49,306 bases of DNA from Smithellaceae bacterium (GCA_028693285.1 JAQUVQ010000016.1:1-49306), one strand, 5' to 3'. Counted from the first letter of the stretch, positions 23,503 to 32,708 are shown. Translations and numbers: made by a program. The notes: a model not told the origin generated them from the sequence alone.

Positions 23503-23820
23503 TTGACCGATACGCTCCTCATTCGGGAAACAAAGAACGGCTTATCCTTTGACATCCACGTCAATCCGCACGCCTCGCGGGCTGAGATCGCCGGCATTTC
23601 CGGCGGCATGCTGAAAGTTAAGGTCACCGCGCCGCCGGTGGAAGGCGCGGCCAACGACGCCTGCATCGAACTGCTGGCCAAAAAACTGGGGCTCAGGAAA
23701 AGCCTGTTGAAAATTTCCGCGGGGGCCAAGGGACGCAAGAAGACAATCCTGGTCAGCGACATCAATCGAACGGAACTGGAGCAAAGATTCCGAAGCCTGG
23801 ATTTCCCTCCTGACGCATAG
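23503..23820 (+). CDS. yggU: UPF0235/DUF167 protein (YggU family)
   Basis: 105 residues with a TTG start at 23503 preceded by AAAGGC. The family core VNPHASRAEI, then VTAPPVEGAANDACIELLAKKLG, identifies DUF167. The small soluble alpha/beta fold has an unknown role. It directly follows yggT and precedes murJ by 33 bp, so yggT-yggU-murJ is probably one operon. Confidence 0.88.
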   Translation: MTDTLLIRETKNGLSFDIHVNPHASRAEIAGISGGMLKVKVTAPPVEGAANDACIELLAKKLGLRKSLLKISAGAKGRKKTILVSDINRTELEQRFRSLDFPPDA

Positions 23821-23852
23821 TCGCCGGCAATAAGCAAAGCGCAATTGAAGAA

Positions 23853-25445
23853 ATGGACGATCCTACGGAAAAATCAGAAAATGCAAAAGTCGCCAAGGCC
23901 GCCGGAATCGTGGGCGCAGCGACGATGGTCAGCCGCGTTCTCGGCGTGGTCCGCGACATGGTCATCGCCGCCTTTTTCGGTGCGAGCTGGATGACGGACG
24001 CCTTCTGGGTGGCGTTTCGCATTCCCAATATGCTGAGGCGCCTGCTGGGCGAAGGCTCGCTTACGATTTCATTTGTTCCGGTGTTTACCGAATACCTGCA
24101 GAAAAAAACAAAACCGGAAGCGCTGGAGCTGGCCGACAACGCGTTTACGATCCTTTCCGTCATCCTGGCCGCCGTTTCCGCGCTGGGCATTGCGCTCTCG
24201 CCCGTGATTGTCGGACTGATCGCCCCGGGTTTCATGGCCAATCCCGACCAATACCAGCTTGCGGTTTTTCTGAACCGCCTGATGTTCCCCTACATCTTTT
24301 TCATTGCACTGGTCGCCCTGTGCATGGGGATTCTGAATTCTTTCCGGCATTTCACCTCTCCGGCTCTGTCTCCGGTGATGCTCAACATCGCCATGATCAC
24401 GGCCGCCGTCGCTCTGCACGACAAATTTGACCAGCCGATCACGGCGCTGGCCGCGGGCGTTCTGGCGGGCGGCGTCCTGCAGCTTGCCATGCAGTGGCCG
24501 GCCCTCGGGAAATTCGGCGTAAGGTTTCATTTCCGGTTCAATCTGCGCCACCCGGGCATCCGGCAGATCGGCGCGCTGATGCTTCCGGCCATCCTCGGCG
24601 CGGGCGTGGGCACAATCAATGTCTTTGTGGGAACGGTGCTGGCCTCCCTCCTGCCCAGCGGCTCGGTCACGTATCTGTTTTACGCCGACCGGATCATGGA
24701 GTTCCCGCTGGGGATTTTCGCCATTGCCATCGGAACGGCGGCGCTGCCCAGTTTTTCCGCTCATGCCGCCGCGGGAAAAACCGAAGAGCTGAAATCCAGC
24801 ATTTCCTTTTCCCTGCGGCTGCTGCTTTTTCTGACCATCCCGGCGATGGCCGCCCTGATGGCGCTCCATCTGCCCATCATCTCCGTGCTGTTCCAGCGCG
24901 GCGCGTTTGACGCACAGGCAGCCGTCTATACCGGCCAGGCGCTGTTCTGCTACGCGCTGGGGCTCTGGGCCTACTCGGTCCTGCGCGTCTTCGTTTCCGC
25001 CTTCTATTCCCTGAAGGATTCCAAATGGCCTCTGAAAGCGGGCATCATTACGCTGGTCGTCAACGTGGTTTTCAGCCTGACGCTGATGTATCCGCTCCGG
25101 CACAACGGCATCGCGCTGGCCGGCTCCATTTCCGCGGCCGTCAATGTCGGAGTCCTTGCGTTCGTGCTGAGAAACAAAATCGGACCGTATCTCGACCGTG
25201 CGTTTTACACCTCCGTTTTCAAGATCATCGCTTCATCCGCCGCGATGCTGGCGGCCATCGGACTCGTGGAATATGGAATGCCCTGGAACACGTCCTCGGG
25301 CTTTCGGGAACGTCTGATCTATCTCGTCCTTGCTGTTCTGACCGGGGCAGTCGCATACTTTGCGTGCGCCTACCTTCTCAAAAGCCCGGAAATGAGAGCC
25401 TTTTTGAAGATGATTCAAAAGAGGCTGACCGGATCCGGGAATTGA
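23853..25445 (+). CDS. murJ: Lipid II flippase
   Basis: 530 residues, polytopic, with about 14 hydrophobic segments and the MviN/MurJ opening GAATMVSRVLGVVRDMVIAA and LLGEGSLTISFVPVF. It moves lipid-linked peptidoglycan precursor across the inner membrane. The ribosome site is weak (TTGAAG), consistent with translation coupled to the upstream genes. The serS gene follows 93 bp later. Confidence 0.95.
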   Translation: MDDPTEKSENAKVAKAAGIVGAATMVSRVLGVVRDMVIAAFFGASWMTDAFWVAFRIPNMLRRLLGEGSLTISFVPVFTEYLQKKTKPEALELADNAFTILSVILAAVSALGIALSPVIVGLIAPGFMANPDQYQLAVFLNRLMFPYIFFIALVALCMGILNSFRHFTSPALSPVMLNIAMITAAVALHDKFDQPITALAAGVLAGGVLQLAMQWPALGKFGVRFHFRFNLRHPGIRQIGALMLPAILGAGVGTINVFVGTVLASLLPSGSVTYLFYADRIMEFPLGIFAIAIGTAALPSFSAHAAAGKTEELKSSISFSLRLLLFLTIPAMAALMALHLPIISVLFQRGAFDAQAAVYTGQALFCYALGLWAYSVLRVFVSAFYSLKDSKWPLKAGIITLVVNVVFSLTLMYPLRHNGIALAGSISAAVNVGVLAFVLRNKIGPYLDRAFYTSVFKIIASSAAMLAAIGLVEYGMPWNTSSGFRERLIYLVLAVLTGAVAYFACAYLLKSPEMRAFLKMIQKRLTGSGN

Positions 25446-25538
25446 TTCACCCGATAAAACCATTGACTTCAATTGTTCAAAGTGATAGGGAAACGCGTCT
25501 TTGGCGGGATTCGTCAGCCAAAGCACTGAAGGTAAATT

Positions 25539-26813
25539 ATGTTGGATATTAAGTACTTGAGGCAGAACCTGGAGGCCGTTCGCCGAAAAATGAACGAACG
25601 GGGGCAAAACATTGAATTTGACCGTTTTATCGGCCTGGACGCGAAAAGGCGGGACATTTTGCAGGCGGTGGAAACCCTGCGCAATGAGCGCAACAGTGTG
25701 TCCAGGCAGGTCGGCGAGCTGAAAAAGAAGAAAGAGGACGCTTCCGCACTGATTGCCAAAATGGGTGACGTCTCGGCCAAAATCAAGGAATATGACGAAA
25801 CCCTGCGCGTCACGGAAGAGGAGCTCAATGCCTTTGTCATGATCGTGCCGAACGTTCAGCACGAATCGGTGCCGCAGGGCGGCAGTTCCGAAGACAATGC
25901 GGTCGTGCGGACCTGGGGCGAAAAGCCGTCTTTCTGTTTTGCCCCGAAGCAGCACTTTGAACTGGGTGAAAGCCTGAACATTCTGGATTTCGGGCGCGGC
26001 GCGAAAATCACCGGAGCGAGATTCACACTCTACCGGGGAGCGGGCGCCCAACTGGAGCGCGCGATCACCAACTTCATGCTGGATCTGCACACGGCAAACC
26101 ACGGCTACACGGAGGTGTTTACGCCTTTCATGGTCAACGCCGAAAGCATGACCGGGACCGGCCAGCTTCCCAAGTTCAAGGAAGACCTTTTTAAAATTGA
26201 AGGCATGGACTATTACCTGATTCCGACGGCGGAAGTCCCGGTGACGAATATCTACCGGGATGAAATTCTTGAGGAAGACAAGCTGCCTGTTTATCTTGTG
26301 GCTTATTCAGCCTGCTTCCGCGCGGAAGCCGGTTCCTACGGCAAAGATACACGGGGATTGATCCGACAGCACCAGTTCAACAAGGTGGAGATGGTCAAGT
26401 TTTCCAAACCGGAGGCATCCTACGACGAGCTGGAAAAGCTGACCGCCAACGCGGAAGAAGTCCTGAAAAGGCTCGGCATCCCTTTCCGCACCGTTTGCCT
26501 GTGCACGGCCGATCTGGGCTTTTCTTCGGCCAAAACCTACGACGTGGAAGCCTGGATGCCCGGACAGGACACGTACCGGGAAATTTCTTCGTGCAGCAAC
26601 TTTGAGGATTTCCAGGCCAGGCGGGCGGCGATCCGCTTCCGCCGGAAAGACAGCGGCAAAGTGGAATTCGTCCATACCCTGAACGGCTCCGGACTGGCCG
26701 TGGGCCGCACCGTGGTCGCGGTTCTGGAGAACTATCAGCAGGCCGACGGAAGCGTCATCATCCCGGAGGCGCTGCGTCCTTACATGAGAGGCCTCGAGCG
26801 GATCACTCCGTAA
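25539..26813 (+). CDS. serS: Seryl-tRNA synthetase
   Basis: 424 residues, class II. The N-terminal coiled-coil arm (residues 1-105, heptad-rich with ELKKKKEDA) grips the long arm of tRNA-Ser. Motif 2 is [14 protein letters not shown], then HQFNKVEM. Motif 3 is [20 protein letters not shown] and TAEVP are also present. It charges tRNA-Ser. Two tRNA-Ser genes begin 33 bp downstream on the same strand, so enzyme and substrate RNAs are very likely co-transcribed. A small inverted repeat (CTTTGGC/GCCAAAG, about 25499-25523) lies in the leader. Confidence 0.97.
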   Translation: MLDIKYLRQNLEAVRRKMNERGQNIEFDRFIGLDAKRRDILQAVETLRNERNSVSRQVGELKKKKEDASALIAKMGDVSAKIKEYDETLRVTEEELNAFVMIVPNVQHESVPQGGSSEDNAVVRTWGEKPSFCFAPKQHFELGESLNILDFGRGAKITGARFTLYRGAGAQLERAITNFMLDLHTANHGYTEVFTPFMVNAESMTGTGQLPKFKEDLFKIEGMDYYLIPTAEVPVTNIYRDEILEEDKLPVYLVAYSACFRAEAGSYGKDTRGLIRQHQFNKVEMVKFSKPEASYDELEKLTANAEEVLKRLGIPFRTVCLCTADLGFSSAKTYDVEAWMPGQDTYREISSCSNFEDFQARRAAIRFRRKDSGKVEFVHTLNGSGLAVGRTVVAVLENYQQADGSVIIPEALRPYMRGLERITP

Positions 26814-26846
26814 GGCCGGAAGGATAACCGGGAAAAACATTACGAT

Positions 26847-26932
26847 GGAGGGATGGCCGAGTGGTCTATGGCGGCGGTCTTGAAAACCGTTGACCGAAAG
26901 GTTCGCGGGTTCGAATCCTGCTCCCTCCGCCA
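26847..26932 (+). tRNA. tRNA-Ser (anticodon TGA), CCA encoded
   Basis: 86 nt. The acceptor is GGAGGGA/TCCCTCC with discriminator G and an encoded CCA. The anticodon loop is CTTGAAA with TGA. A short variable arm (TTGACCGAAAGGTTC region) is present, as in class II tRNAs. The T loop is GGGTTCGAATCC. It reads UCA and related serine codons. Confidence 0.95.
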
Positions 26933-26998
26933 GATAATACAGAACTTCTTGCAGATTGAGACGTACTGTTTTAAACATACAGGCCTGAAAAAATCAGC

Positions 26999-27093
26999 GG
27001 AGAGATGGCTGAGTGGCCGAAAGCGATCGCCTGCTAAGCGATTGTACGCCCTTTAAAGGTGTACCGCGGGTTCAAATCCCGCTCTCTCCGCCA
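26999..27093 (+). tRNA. tRNA-Ser (anticodon GCT), CCA encoded
   Basis: 95 nt. The acceptor is GGAGAGA/TCTCTCC, discriminator G, and CCA is encoded. The anticodon loop is CTGCTAA with GCT, reading AGC and AGU. The variable arm is long (TGTACGCCC...GGTGTACC). It lies 66 bp after the first tRNA-Ser and was probably processed from the same transcript as serS. No clear terminator hairpin follows. Confidence 0.95.
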
Positions 27094-27245
27094 GTTTTAT
27101 TCTCCCATTCCGATTTTTATCGAAAAGTTCTTGAACCTGGCTTTAACCTTTTTTAAGCTTCCGATTGCAGTGTCCCCAGCGGGTTGTGAAGTTTTAGTTT
27201 AAAAAATAAGTCAAAATCAATCTAAAGCGAAAGGAGGAACACCTC

Positions 27246-28142
27246 ATGAAAAAAGGATGGAGAGGGATTGCCTTGCTATTGGCGATGGCCGTTTGCGGAC
27301 CGTTGCTGTTTGCCGGAATTTCTACCGCAGCGGGACCGGAAAGCGAGGAAAAAATTTTTCAGAGCGGCGCGATTCTGACGGTGGCCGAATCCAAGAGGCT
27401 GATCGGCAAGGCTGTGGCGCAGATGCCGATCGTCAAGAATGCTCTGGCCAACGGTATGGTCATTATCATCAAGGGGACAACCAACGCCTATGTGGCGGAA
27501 GAGATCACCGGAAAGAAAGCCGATCACGCAGCCTTTGTGACGGGAAGAATTGAACCCGAGAAAGGAACCAAAAACCTGCCCGAGGCGAAAGCCGTCAACC
27601 ACGTGATTCTGGAAAAAGGCAAGATCGTGGATATTCCGCTTGGCGAAGCGGCGAAGAAACTGAAGCCGGGCGACGTGGTCATCAAGGGCGCCAATGCCCT
27701 CGACTACAGGAACAAGATGGCGGCGGTTAATATTCTGCACCCGGAAGGGGGAACGACGGGAATCACCATGCCCATGATCGTGGCGCGCAAGGTTCACCTC
27801 GTGATTCCGGTCGGCCTCGAGAAGGTGGTTGCAGGCGATGTTGCGGAGCTGACGCTGAAAACGCGGGAGCCGGTGCAATTGCTGCCTCCTGCATCCGGTA
27901 AGTCGACGAATCGGTTTCCCGGTCACCTTATTCCCTCCCAGTGGCTGATTACAGGCGAAATCGTCACAGAGCTCGAAGCCATTAAAATCCTGACGGGAGT
28001 GACCGCCTTCCAGTGCAGCGCGGGCGGCGTCAGCGGCGCGGAAGGAGGCGTATGGCTTGTTTTCAGGGGAACCCGGGATCAAGTAAAAAAGGCCATGGAA
28101 TTGGCAAATTCCGTCCAAGGGGAGCCGCCTTACTCTGAATAA
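27246..28142 (+). CDS. Secreted protein of unknown function
   Basis: 298 residues. The N-terminal signal peptide has a Lys/Arg start and an Ala/Leu-rich core, with probable cleavage near STAAG. The body is mixed alpha/beta and Gly-rich, with repeated short loops such as MVIIIKGTTNAY, GDVVIKGANALD and HPEGGTTGITMP, and hydrophobic strands. It looks enzyme-like rather than structural, yet I recognise no family. The start has AAAGGAGG upstream, a very strong ribosome site. It stands alone between tRNA-Ser(GCT) and a hairpin. One Cys (QCSAGG) is near the C-terminus. Confidence 0.8.
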   Translation: MKKGWRGIALLLAMAVCGPLLFAGISTAAGPESEEKIFQSGAILTVAESKRLIGKAVAQMPIVKNALANGMVIIIKGTTNAYVAEEITGKKADHAAFVTGRIEPEKGTKNLPEAKAVNHVILEKGKIVDIPLGEAAKKLKPGDVVIKGANALDYRNKMAAVNILHPEGGTTGITMPMIVARKVHLVIPVGLEKVVAGDVAELTLKTREPVQLLPPASGKSTNRFPGHLIPSQWLITGEIVTELEAIKILTGVTAFQCSAGGVSGAEGGVWLVFRGTRDQVKKAMELANSVQGEPPYSE

Positions 28143-28163
28143 GGATGTCTAACGAAGTATTCC

Positions 28164-28204
28164 AGCGGGCTCTCCACTTCGCTTTGCGCAGTGGAGAGCC
28201 CGCT
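28164..28204. repeat. Long hairpin, 15-bp perfect arms
   Basis: AGCGGGCTCTCCACT (28164-28178) and its exact reverse complement (28190-28204) flank an 11-nt loop. It begins 22 bp after the stop of the secreted-protein gene. It lacks a T-run, so it is either a stability or termination hairpin of that transcript or a dispersed palindrome. Confidence 0.6.
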
Positions 28205-28269
28205 AATTCAAGCGTTCGGCGAAAGAAGGATTACTCATGATAGGATTTTATTATTCTTGAGAGGCAAAA

Positions 28270-28467
28270 ATGGAATTCTACATTGTGCTCTTTAAAGACG
28301 GTGCATTGAAAATTTTCAAGAAGAAGCAGAGCAAGTCAAAACTGGAACCTGACGCCAGACAATTTGTTTGTTCCAGTAATGTTACGGTGCAGGATTTAAA
28401 TGTTTGGGCATCCAACGATTTCAAAGGCTTTCGAACCATACAGGAAATCTTGCATGAGAAAAAATAA
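28270..28467 (+). CDS. Small hypothetical protein
   Basis: 65 residues, Lys-rich and less GC-rich than its surroundings. The start is preceded by GAGGC at 5 bp. It begins MEFYIVLFKDGALKIFKKKQ and resembles no family I know. No membrane segment or signal peptide. The lipoprotein gene begins 27 bp after its stop. It could be real or chance; the ribosome site and amino-acid make-up favour real. Confidence 0.5.
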   Translation: MEFYIVLFKDGALKIFKKKQSKSKLEPDARQFVCSSNVTVQDLNVWASNDFKGFRTIQEILHEKK

Positions 28468-28494
28468 TTGAAGCCGTCAGGCGAAGGAAAGCGA

Positions 28495-28914
28495 TTGAAA
28501 AGCAAAAAACGGAACTCTTTGATATTTTTGTTTTTAGCGGTTTTGCTGCTGTCCTCCTGCAGCACGGCCCAGACATCGGCAGCCCCGTCCTCTCCGCTGC
28601 GACCGGTCATTCTCACGGGAACGCACTGGCAGGCGACGTATCTGGCTTTTGAAACGGCAAAGAAAACATTCCCCGGCGACAAATGCGAAAAGGACGATGA
28701 GGAAGGCGTGATCAGAATCCATCGGGATTCCTTCTTTAACGGCAACACGCTGATCACCATCCGTTTCCAGCGGATCAACGACAACAACTGGTTCGTGAAC
28801 GTTTCCTCGGAAGGCGCCGGACTGAATCAGCCGCTGGTCAATCGATCGGTTGCGGAAACAGAGTACTACCTGAAAGCATTGGAGGACGCGGCCGCGGCGC
28901 CCGTCAGACGTTGA
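28495..28914 (+). CDS. Lipoprotein of unknown function
   Basis: 139 residues from the TTG at 28495, chosen because AAGGA lies 6 bp upstream; a TTG at 28468 in the same frame is the alternative. The signal peptide LIFLFLAVLLLSSC ends in a lipobox (LSSC), so the mature protein should be lipid-anchored. The mature part (about 120 residues, with THWQATYLAFETAKKTF and NNWFVNVSSEG) resembles small DUF3568-like beta proteins, but I cannot name the family. It ends 11 bp inside the convergent ychF gene. Confidence 0.72.
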   Translation: MKSKKRNSLIFLFLAVLLLSSCSTAQTSAAPSSPLRPVILTGTHWQATYLAFETAKKTFPGDKCEKDDEEGVIRIHRDSFFNGNTLITIRFQRINDNNWFVNVSSEGAGLNQPLVNRSVAETEYYLKALEDAAAAPVRR

Positions 28915-29935
28915 AGCGGAAGGTGATGATGTCGCCGTCGGCAACGACATATTCCTTGCCCTCCAGACGGAGACGGCCGGCGGATTTCACCTGGGCCTGC
29001 GACCCGCCGTGCGCCATGAAATCGTCAAAGGACATGACTTCGGCCTTGATGAAGCCGCGTTCGAAATCGTTGTGAATGGCGCCCGCGGCCTTGGGGGCTT
29101 TTGTGGAATGCGGAATGACCCAGGCTTTGACTTCGTCTTCGCCCACGGTGAAGAAGGACATGCGGCCCAGAAGCGTAAAAGCAGCGCGGATGATCCGGCC
29201 GAAGGCAGGTTCGGCGATGCCCATCGAGGACAAAAACTCTTTCTGATCGGCCGCGTCCAGCCCCGCGAGCTCCGCCTCGACCTTGCAGCAGATGCCCATC
29301 ACCGGTTCGGCAAGATGGGCGGCTTTGGCAAATTCATCGGCAAACGCTGGATTGTCTTCAGCCACGTTGACCACGACCAGTTCCGGCTTGATCGTCCAGA
29401 ATGAAAAACTCTTAAGCGTAAAGACTTCCTGAGCGGTAAGCCCCGCCCGGCGCAGCGGTTTGCCCGCCTCCAGGCAGTCCTTCAACCGCGGCAAAAGTTC
29501 GTTTTGCGCCGCTTCCTGGGGTGCAATGGCTTTTTTGGACATCTTGGCCAGGCGCTCCAGCTTCTTTTCAATGATGATGAGATCGGAGAGAACCAGCTCG
29601 TCTTCGAGTTTGCGGCAGGCGTCGAGAGCAATCGAAATATCCGGCAGGGAAAAACCGTCCACCACGTGCAGAATGCCGTCCGTGCCGCTCAGGTTCTGGC
29701 GGATCGCCTCCCAGGGATGTTCGCCCACGGCATGCACATCGACAAACGGAACTCTGGCCGGCGAGACTTTAGCGGGCTTGTAGATTTCGACCAGTTTGTC
29801 AAAGCGCTCATCCGGCACCGACGCCTGTCCGCGCACGACCGTTTCAGTGTGCGACGGGCTTATTTTCACGCCGGTCATAATTTCAAACAGGGTGCTCTTC
29901 CCGCTTTGGGGAAGCCCCAGAATTCCCATTTCCAT
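28904..29935 (-). CDS. ychF: YchF/OLA1-family ATPase
   Basis: 343 residues, a little shorter than the usual 363. P-loop GLPQSGKST at residues 7-15 (family form GxPNxGKS), switch region DVHAVGEHPW, the NVAE motif that replaces NKxD and gives ATP preference, and a C-terminal TGS domain ending GDIITFRFNV. YchF binds the ribosome and responds to redox or stress in other bacteria. The ATG overlaps the dapL stop (TAATG), so translation is coupled to dapL. The less typical P-loop suggests a divergent second-type YchF. Confidence 0.87.
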   Translation of the reverse strand: MEMGILGLPQSGKSTLFEIMTGVKISPSHTETVVRGQASVPDERFDKLVEIYKPAKVSPARVPFVDVHAVGEHPWEAIRQNLSGTDGILHVVDGFSLPDISIALDACRKLEDELVLSDLIIIEKKLERLAKMSKKAIAPQEAAQNELLPRLKDCLEAGKPLRRAGLTAQEVFTLKSFSFWTIKPELVVVNVAEDNPAFADEFAKAAHLAEPVMGICCKVEAELAGLDAADQKEFLSSMGIAEPAFGRIIRAAFTLLGRMSFFTVGEDEVKAWVIPHSTKAPKAAGAIHNDFERGFIKAEVMSFDDFMAHGGSQAQVKSAGRLRLEGKEYVVADGDIITFRFNV

Positions 29936-31110
29936 TACGAGAATTCCTTTTCGATTCGCGCCATCGCCTCGTTGAGCCGGTCGTCCGGCACGGTGAGCGA
30001 AATACGGATAAAGCCCTCGCCATACCGGCCGTAAGCCGTTCCGGCCGCTACCACGACGGCGGTTTTGTCAAACAGGCGGTTGGTGAATTCCAGCGACGTC
30101 ATGCCTTTGGGCGCGGGCACCCACAGATAAAACGTGCCGCGCGGCGGCTGAAAATCAATGCCGATCTTTTGAAGCGTCTTTAAAACCATCTCCCGGCGGC
30201 GTCCGTAAATGGAGAGCATCTCTTCAATAAATCCCGCTTCGCCGCGCAGCGCCTGTATCGCCGCAAACTGCACGGCGTTGAAAATGCCGGAGTCCGTGTT
30301 TTCCTTGACCTTGCTGATTGCCGCGATCAGGTCGGGATTGCCCGAGGCCATGCCGATTCGCCAGCCGCACATGTTGAAGGGCTTGGAAAAGGAATTCAGC
30401 TCGACGCCGATTTCTTTCGCGCCCGGCGCCTGAAGAAAGCTGATGCGCTCCTGTCCGGCAAACACGATTTCGCCGTAGGGATTGTCGTAGCAGACGGCAA
30501 TGTCGTATTCCCGCGCAAACGCCACCAGTTTGTTGAGAAATTCCAGCGTGGCGCACGCGCCCGTCGGGTTGTTGGGGTAATTCAAAAACATGGCCGACGC
30601 CTTTTTGGCCGTCTCCGACGGAATGTCTTCCAGAGCCGGAAGATAGTCGTTTTGCGCCAGGATGGGCACGTTGCAGGGAACGCCTTCCCCCATCAGGATG
30701 CTGGCGCGGTAAGCCGGATAGCCGGGATCGGTCATCAGCACGATGTCGCCGGGATTCACGCGCGCCAAAACAAAGTGGTGGCAGCCTTCCTTGGAGCCGA
30801 TGAGGCCCAGAATCTCTTTTTCCGGATTCAGCTCCACGCCGTAGCGCTGGGCGTACCAGCGGGCGATTTCCCTGCGCAGCGCGAGCATGCCTTTTTCCTC
30901 GTCGGTGGGATAGCGGTGGTTTAGCGGATCGCGGGCCGTGCGGCACAGTTCGTCAATGATGGAACCGGGAGTCGCTTCCACGGGATCGCCGATGGCCAGA
31001 GAAATAACGTCCACGCCGTCGGATTTCGCCTTGTTGATTTTTTTCCGAAGCTCCATGAACAAATAAGGGGGGATTTTCTTTAACCGTTCCGCCGTCTGCA
31101 CGATGAACAT
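29935..31110 (-). CDS. dapL: LL-diaminopimelate aminotransferase-type PLP enzyme
   Basis: 391 residues of fold-type I aminotransferase. The PLP lysine is in NSFSKPFNMCGWRIG, the Asn/Pro motif is NYPNNPTG, and a C-terminal Arg is in EGFIRISL. The opening IPPYLFMELRKKINKAK matches the DapL-2 group as I remember it. It would transaminate tetrahydrodipicolinate directly to LL-diaminopimelate. The adjacent dapF, the next enzyme of that route, supports this; aspartate aminotransferase is the main alternative. The stop overlaps the ychF start by one base, and dapF ends 17 bp upstream. Confidence 0.85.
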   Translation of the reverse strand: MFIVQTAERLKKIPPYLFMELRKKINKAKSDGVDVISLAIGDPVEATPGSIIDELCRTARDPLNHRYPTDEEKGMLALRREIARWYAQRYGVELNPEKEILGLIGSKEGCHHFVLARVNPGDIVLMTDPGYPAYRASILMGEGVPCNVPILAQNDYLPALEDIPSETAKKASAMFLNYPNNPTGACATLEFLNKLVAFAREYDIAVCYDNPYGEIVFAGQERISFLQAPGAKEIGVELNSFSKPFNMCGWRIGMASGNPDLIAAISKVKENTDSGIFNAVQFAAIQALRGEAGFIEEMLSIYGRRREMVLKTLQKIGIDFQPPRGTFYLWVPAPKGMTSLEFTNRLFDKTAVVVAAGTAYGRYGEGFIRISLTVPDDRLNEAMARIEKEFS

Positions 31111-31127
31111 TCCTTCCTGATCAGAGG

Positions 31128-31958
31128 TTATCGATACGCGTCTTCAAAAAGCGTCCCTTGATAGACTATTTTCACTTTCCCTTCAAGATAAATTTCCGAA
31201 AAAGCCCCGTCCTGACGGGAAAAATACACGCGCAGGGTTTCGCCGCTTTGCACGGTCACATCCACCGGCGAATCCACAAAGCGGCGTCCGGCCGCGGCCA
31301 GAACGGAGGCGACCACACCCGTGCCGCAGGCCAGGGTTTCGTCCTCGACGCCCCGTTCGTAGGTCCGGACCCGCATTTTATGCCGGTTGATCACCAGCGC
31401 AAAATTCGCGTTTGCGCCCTCGGGCTGAAACACTGCGTGCCGGCGGATTTCCCTTCCGGTGGCCGTCACGTCGCACGCCTCGGCGGACGCGACAAAGCAG
31501 ACGGCGTGGGGCACGCCCGTGTCGATGCAGTCCAGTCCGCACTCGCCTCCCGACAGATGAATCCGAATGTCCTGCTTCAGGGAAGAGGGATCGGTCAGCC
31601 GGACTTTCGCGACGTCGCGGGCCACTTCCGCGCGGATGATGCCGGCCTGCGTTTCGAAAGACATGGTTTGTCCGGCAATGCCGTTTTCAAAGGCAAAGCG
31701 CGCCACGCAACGCGCCGCGTTGCCGCACATGGCCGCCTCGGAGCCGTCGGAATTGAAAAACCGCCACCGGAAATCGGCGACCGCAGAGGGCTCGACAAGC
31801 AGCAGACCGTCCGCGCCGACCGACACTTTTCTTCGGCACACGCTTCGGGCAAAAGCCGGCAATTCTCCCACGTTCAGCGATAAATCGCGGTTGTCGATGA
31901 TGATAAAATCATTGCCGCTGCCGCTTGCTTTCCAGAATGCAACGCCGTTGCCGTTCAT
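31128..31958 (-). CDS. dapF: Diaminopimelate epimerase
   Basis: 276 residues. It interconverts LL- and meso-diaminopimelate for lysine and peptidoglycan. The two catalytic Cys are Cys78 in MCGNAAR and Cys211 in LACGTGV, and the N-terminal SGSGNDFIIID is typical. The start at 31958 has GAGGAATGG upstream. It is first in the dapF-dapL-ychF set. Confidence 0.95.
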   Translation of the reverse strand: MNGNGVAFWKASGSGNDFIIIDNRDLSLNVGELPAFARSVCRRKVSVGADGLLLVEPSAVADFRWRFFNSDGSEAAMCGNAARCVARFAFENGIAGQTMSFETQAGIIRAEVARDVAKVRLTDPSSLKQDIRIHLSGGECGLDCIDTGVPHAVCFVASAEACDVTATGREIRRHAVFQPEGANANFALVINRHKMRVRTYERGVEDETLACGTGVVASVLAAAGRRFVDSPVDVTVQSGETLRVYFSRQDGAFSEIYLEGKVKIVYQGTLFEDAYR

Positions 31959-32029
31959 TTGAATCCATTCCTCCGTCTCTAAATCCTCGCGCGAAACTTT
32001 TCAGCCGGCGGCGGTTGACGCGCGCTTTG

Positions 32030-32695
32030 TCACTTCATTGTCCGAATGCGAACGTCAATGTCCTTGTGATCCTTCATCAGCGCAAGCAGCTTTGCCGTAT
32101 CCGTCTCGCCCTGATGGTAGGGATACAGGACTTTCGGATGAAACATTTGAGCGGCGTCGGCCGCCATTTCCGGCGTCATGGTATAAGGCAGATTCATCGG
32201 CAGAAAGGCAATGTCGATGTTCTGAAGCCGTCTCATCTCCGGAATGTTTTCCGTGTCGCCGGCAATATAGACGCGCAAACCGCCCAGAGTAACGACATAC
32301 CCGTTTCCGACGCCCTTCGGGTGAAAGGGCTTTCCCGGCGCTCTCATGTGCTTCAGGTTGTAGGCCGGCACCGCCTCGATCTTCAGGCCCTCCACCACCC
32401 GCTCCTCGCCGTTTTTCATCACCAGTGTCCCGGGGATCTGACTGCCGACTTCATCGTTGCCGACAATTTTGGTCGCGGGGATTTTGATGATGTTCACGGC
32501 ATTCACATCCATGTGATCCCCGTGCCCGTGAGTGATCAATATCACATCAGCCTTTGGCAGTCTCGCATAATCCGCTTCCAGCGACACGGGGTCCGCGTGA
32601 ATGTTTTTGCCCGCCCAGAAAAAGATGAGCGAGCTGTGCCCCACAAACCGGATGACCAGATCCCCTTCGGGCGTTTGAATGGTATCGGATTCCAT
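32030..32695 (-). CDS. Metal-dependent hydrolase, UPF0173/UlaG-like metallo-beta-lactamase fold
   Basis: 221 residues. The metal motif is THGHGDHMD at about 55-63, a further Asp is in IAGDTENIPEM, and the final His is in YPYHQGETD. The IRFVGHSSLIFFWAG opening is the UPF0173 pattern. It is a cytoplasmic hydrolase with unknown substrate. The start has AAAGGAG upstream. The J-like/HTH gene ends 13 bp before this start, so the three genes from the MinD-like ATPase to this hydrolase may be one transcript. Confidence 0.85.
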   Translation of the reverse strand: MESDTIQTPEGDLVIRFVGHSSLIFFWAGKNIHADPVSLEADYARLPKADVILITHGHGDHMDVNAVNIIKIPATKIVGNDEVGSQIPGTLVMKNGEERVVEGLKIEAVPAYNLKHMRAPGKPFHPKGVGNGYVVTLGGLRVYIAGDTENIPEMRRLQNIDIAFLPMNLPYTMTPEMAADAAQMFHPKVLYPYHQGETDTAKLLALMKDHKDIDVRIRTMK

Positions 32696-32708
32696 AACCG
32701 CTCCTTTC

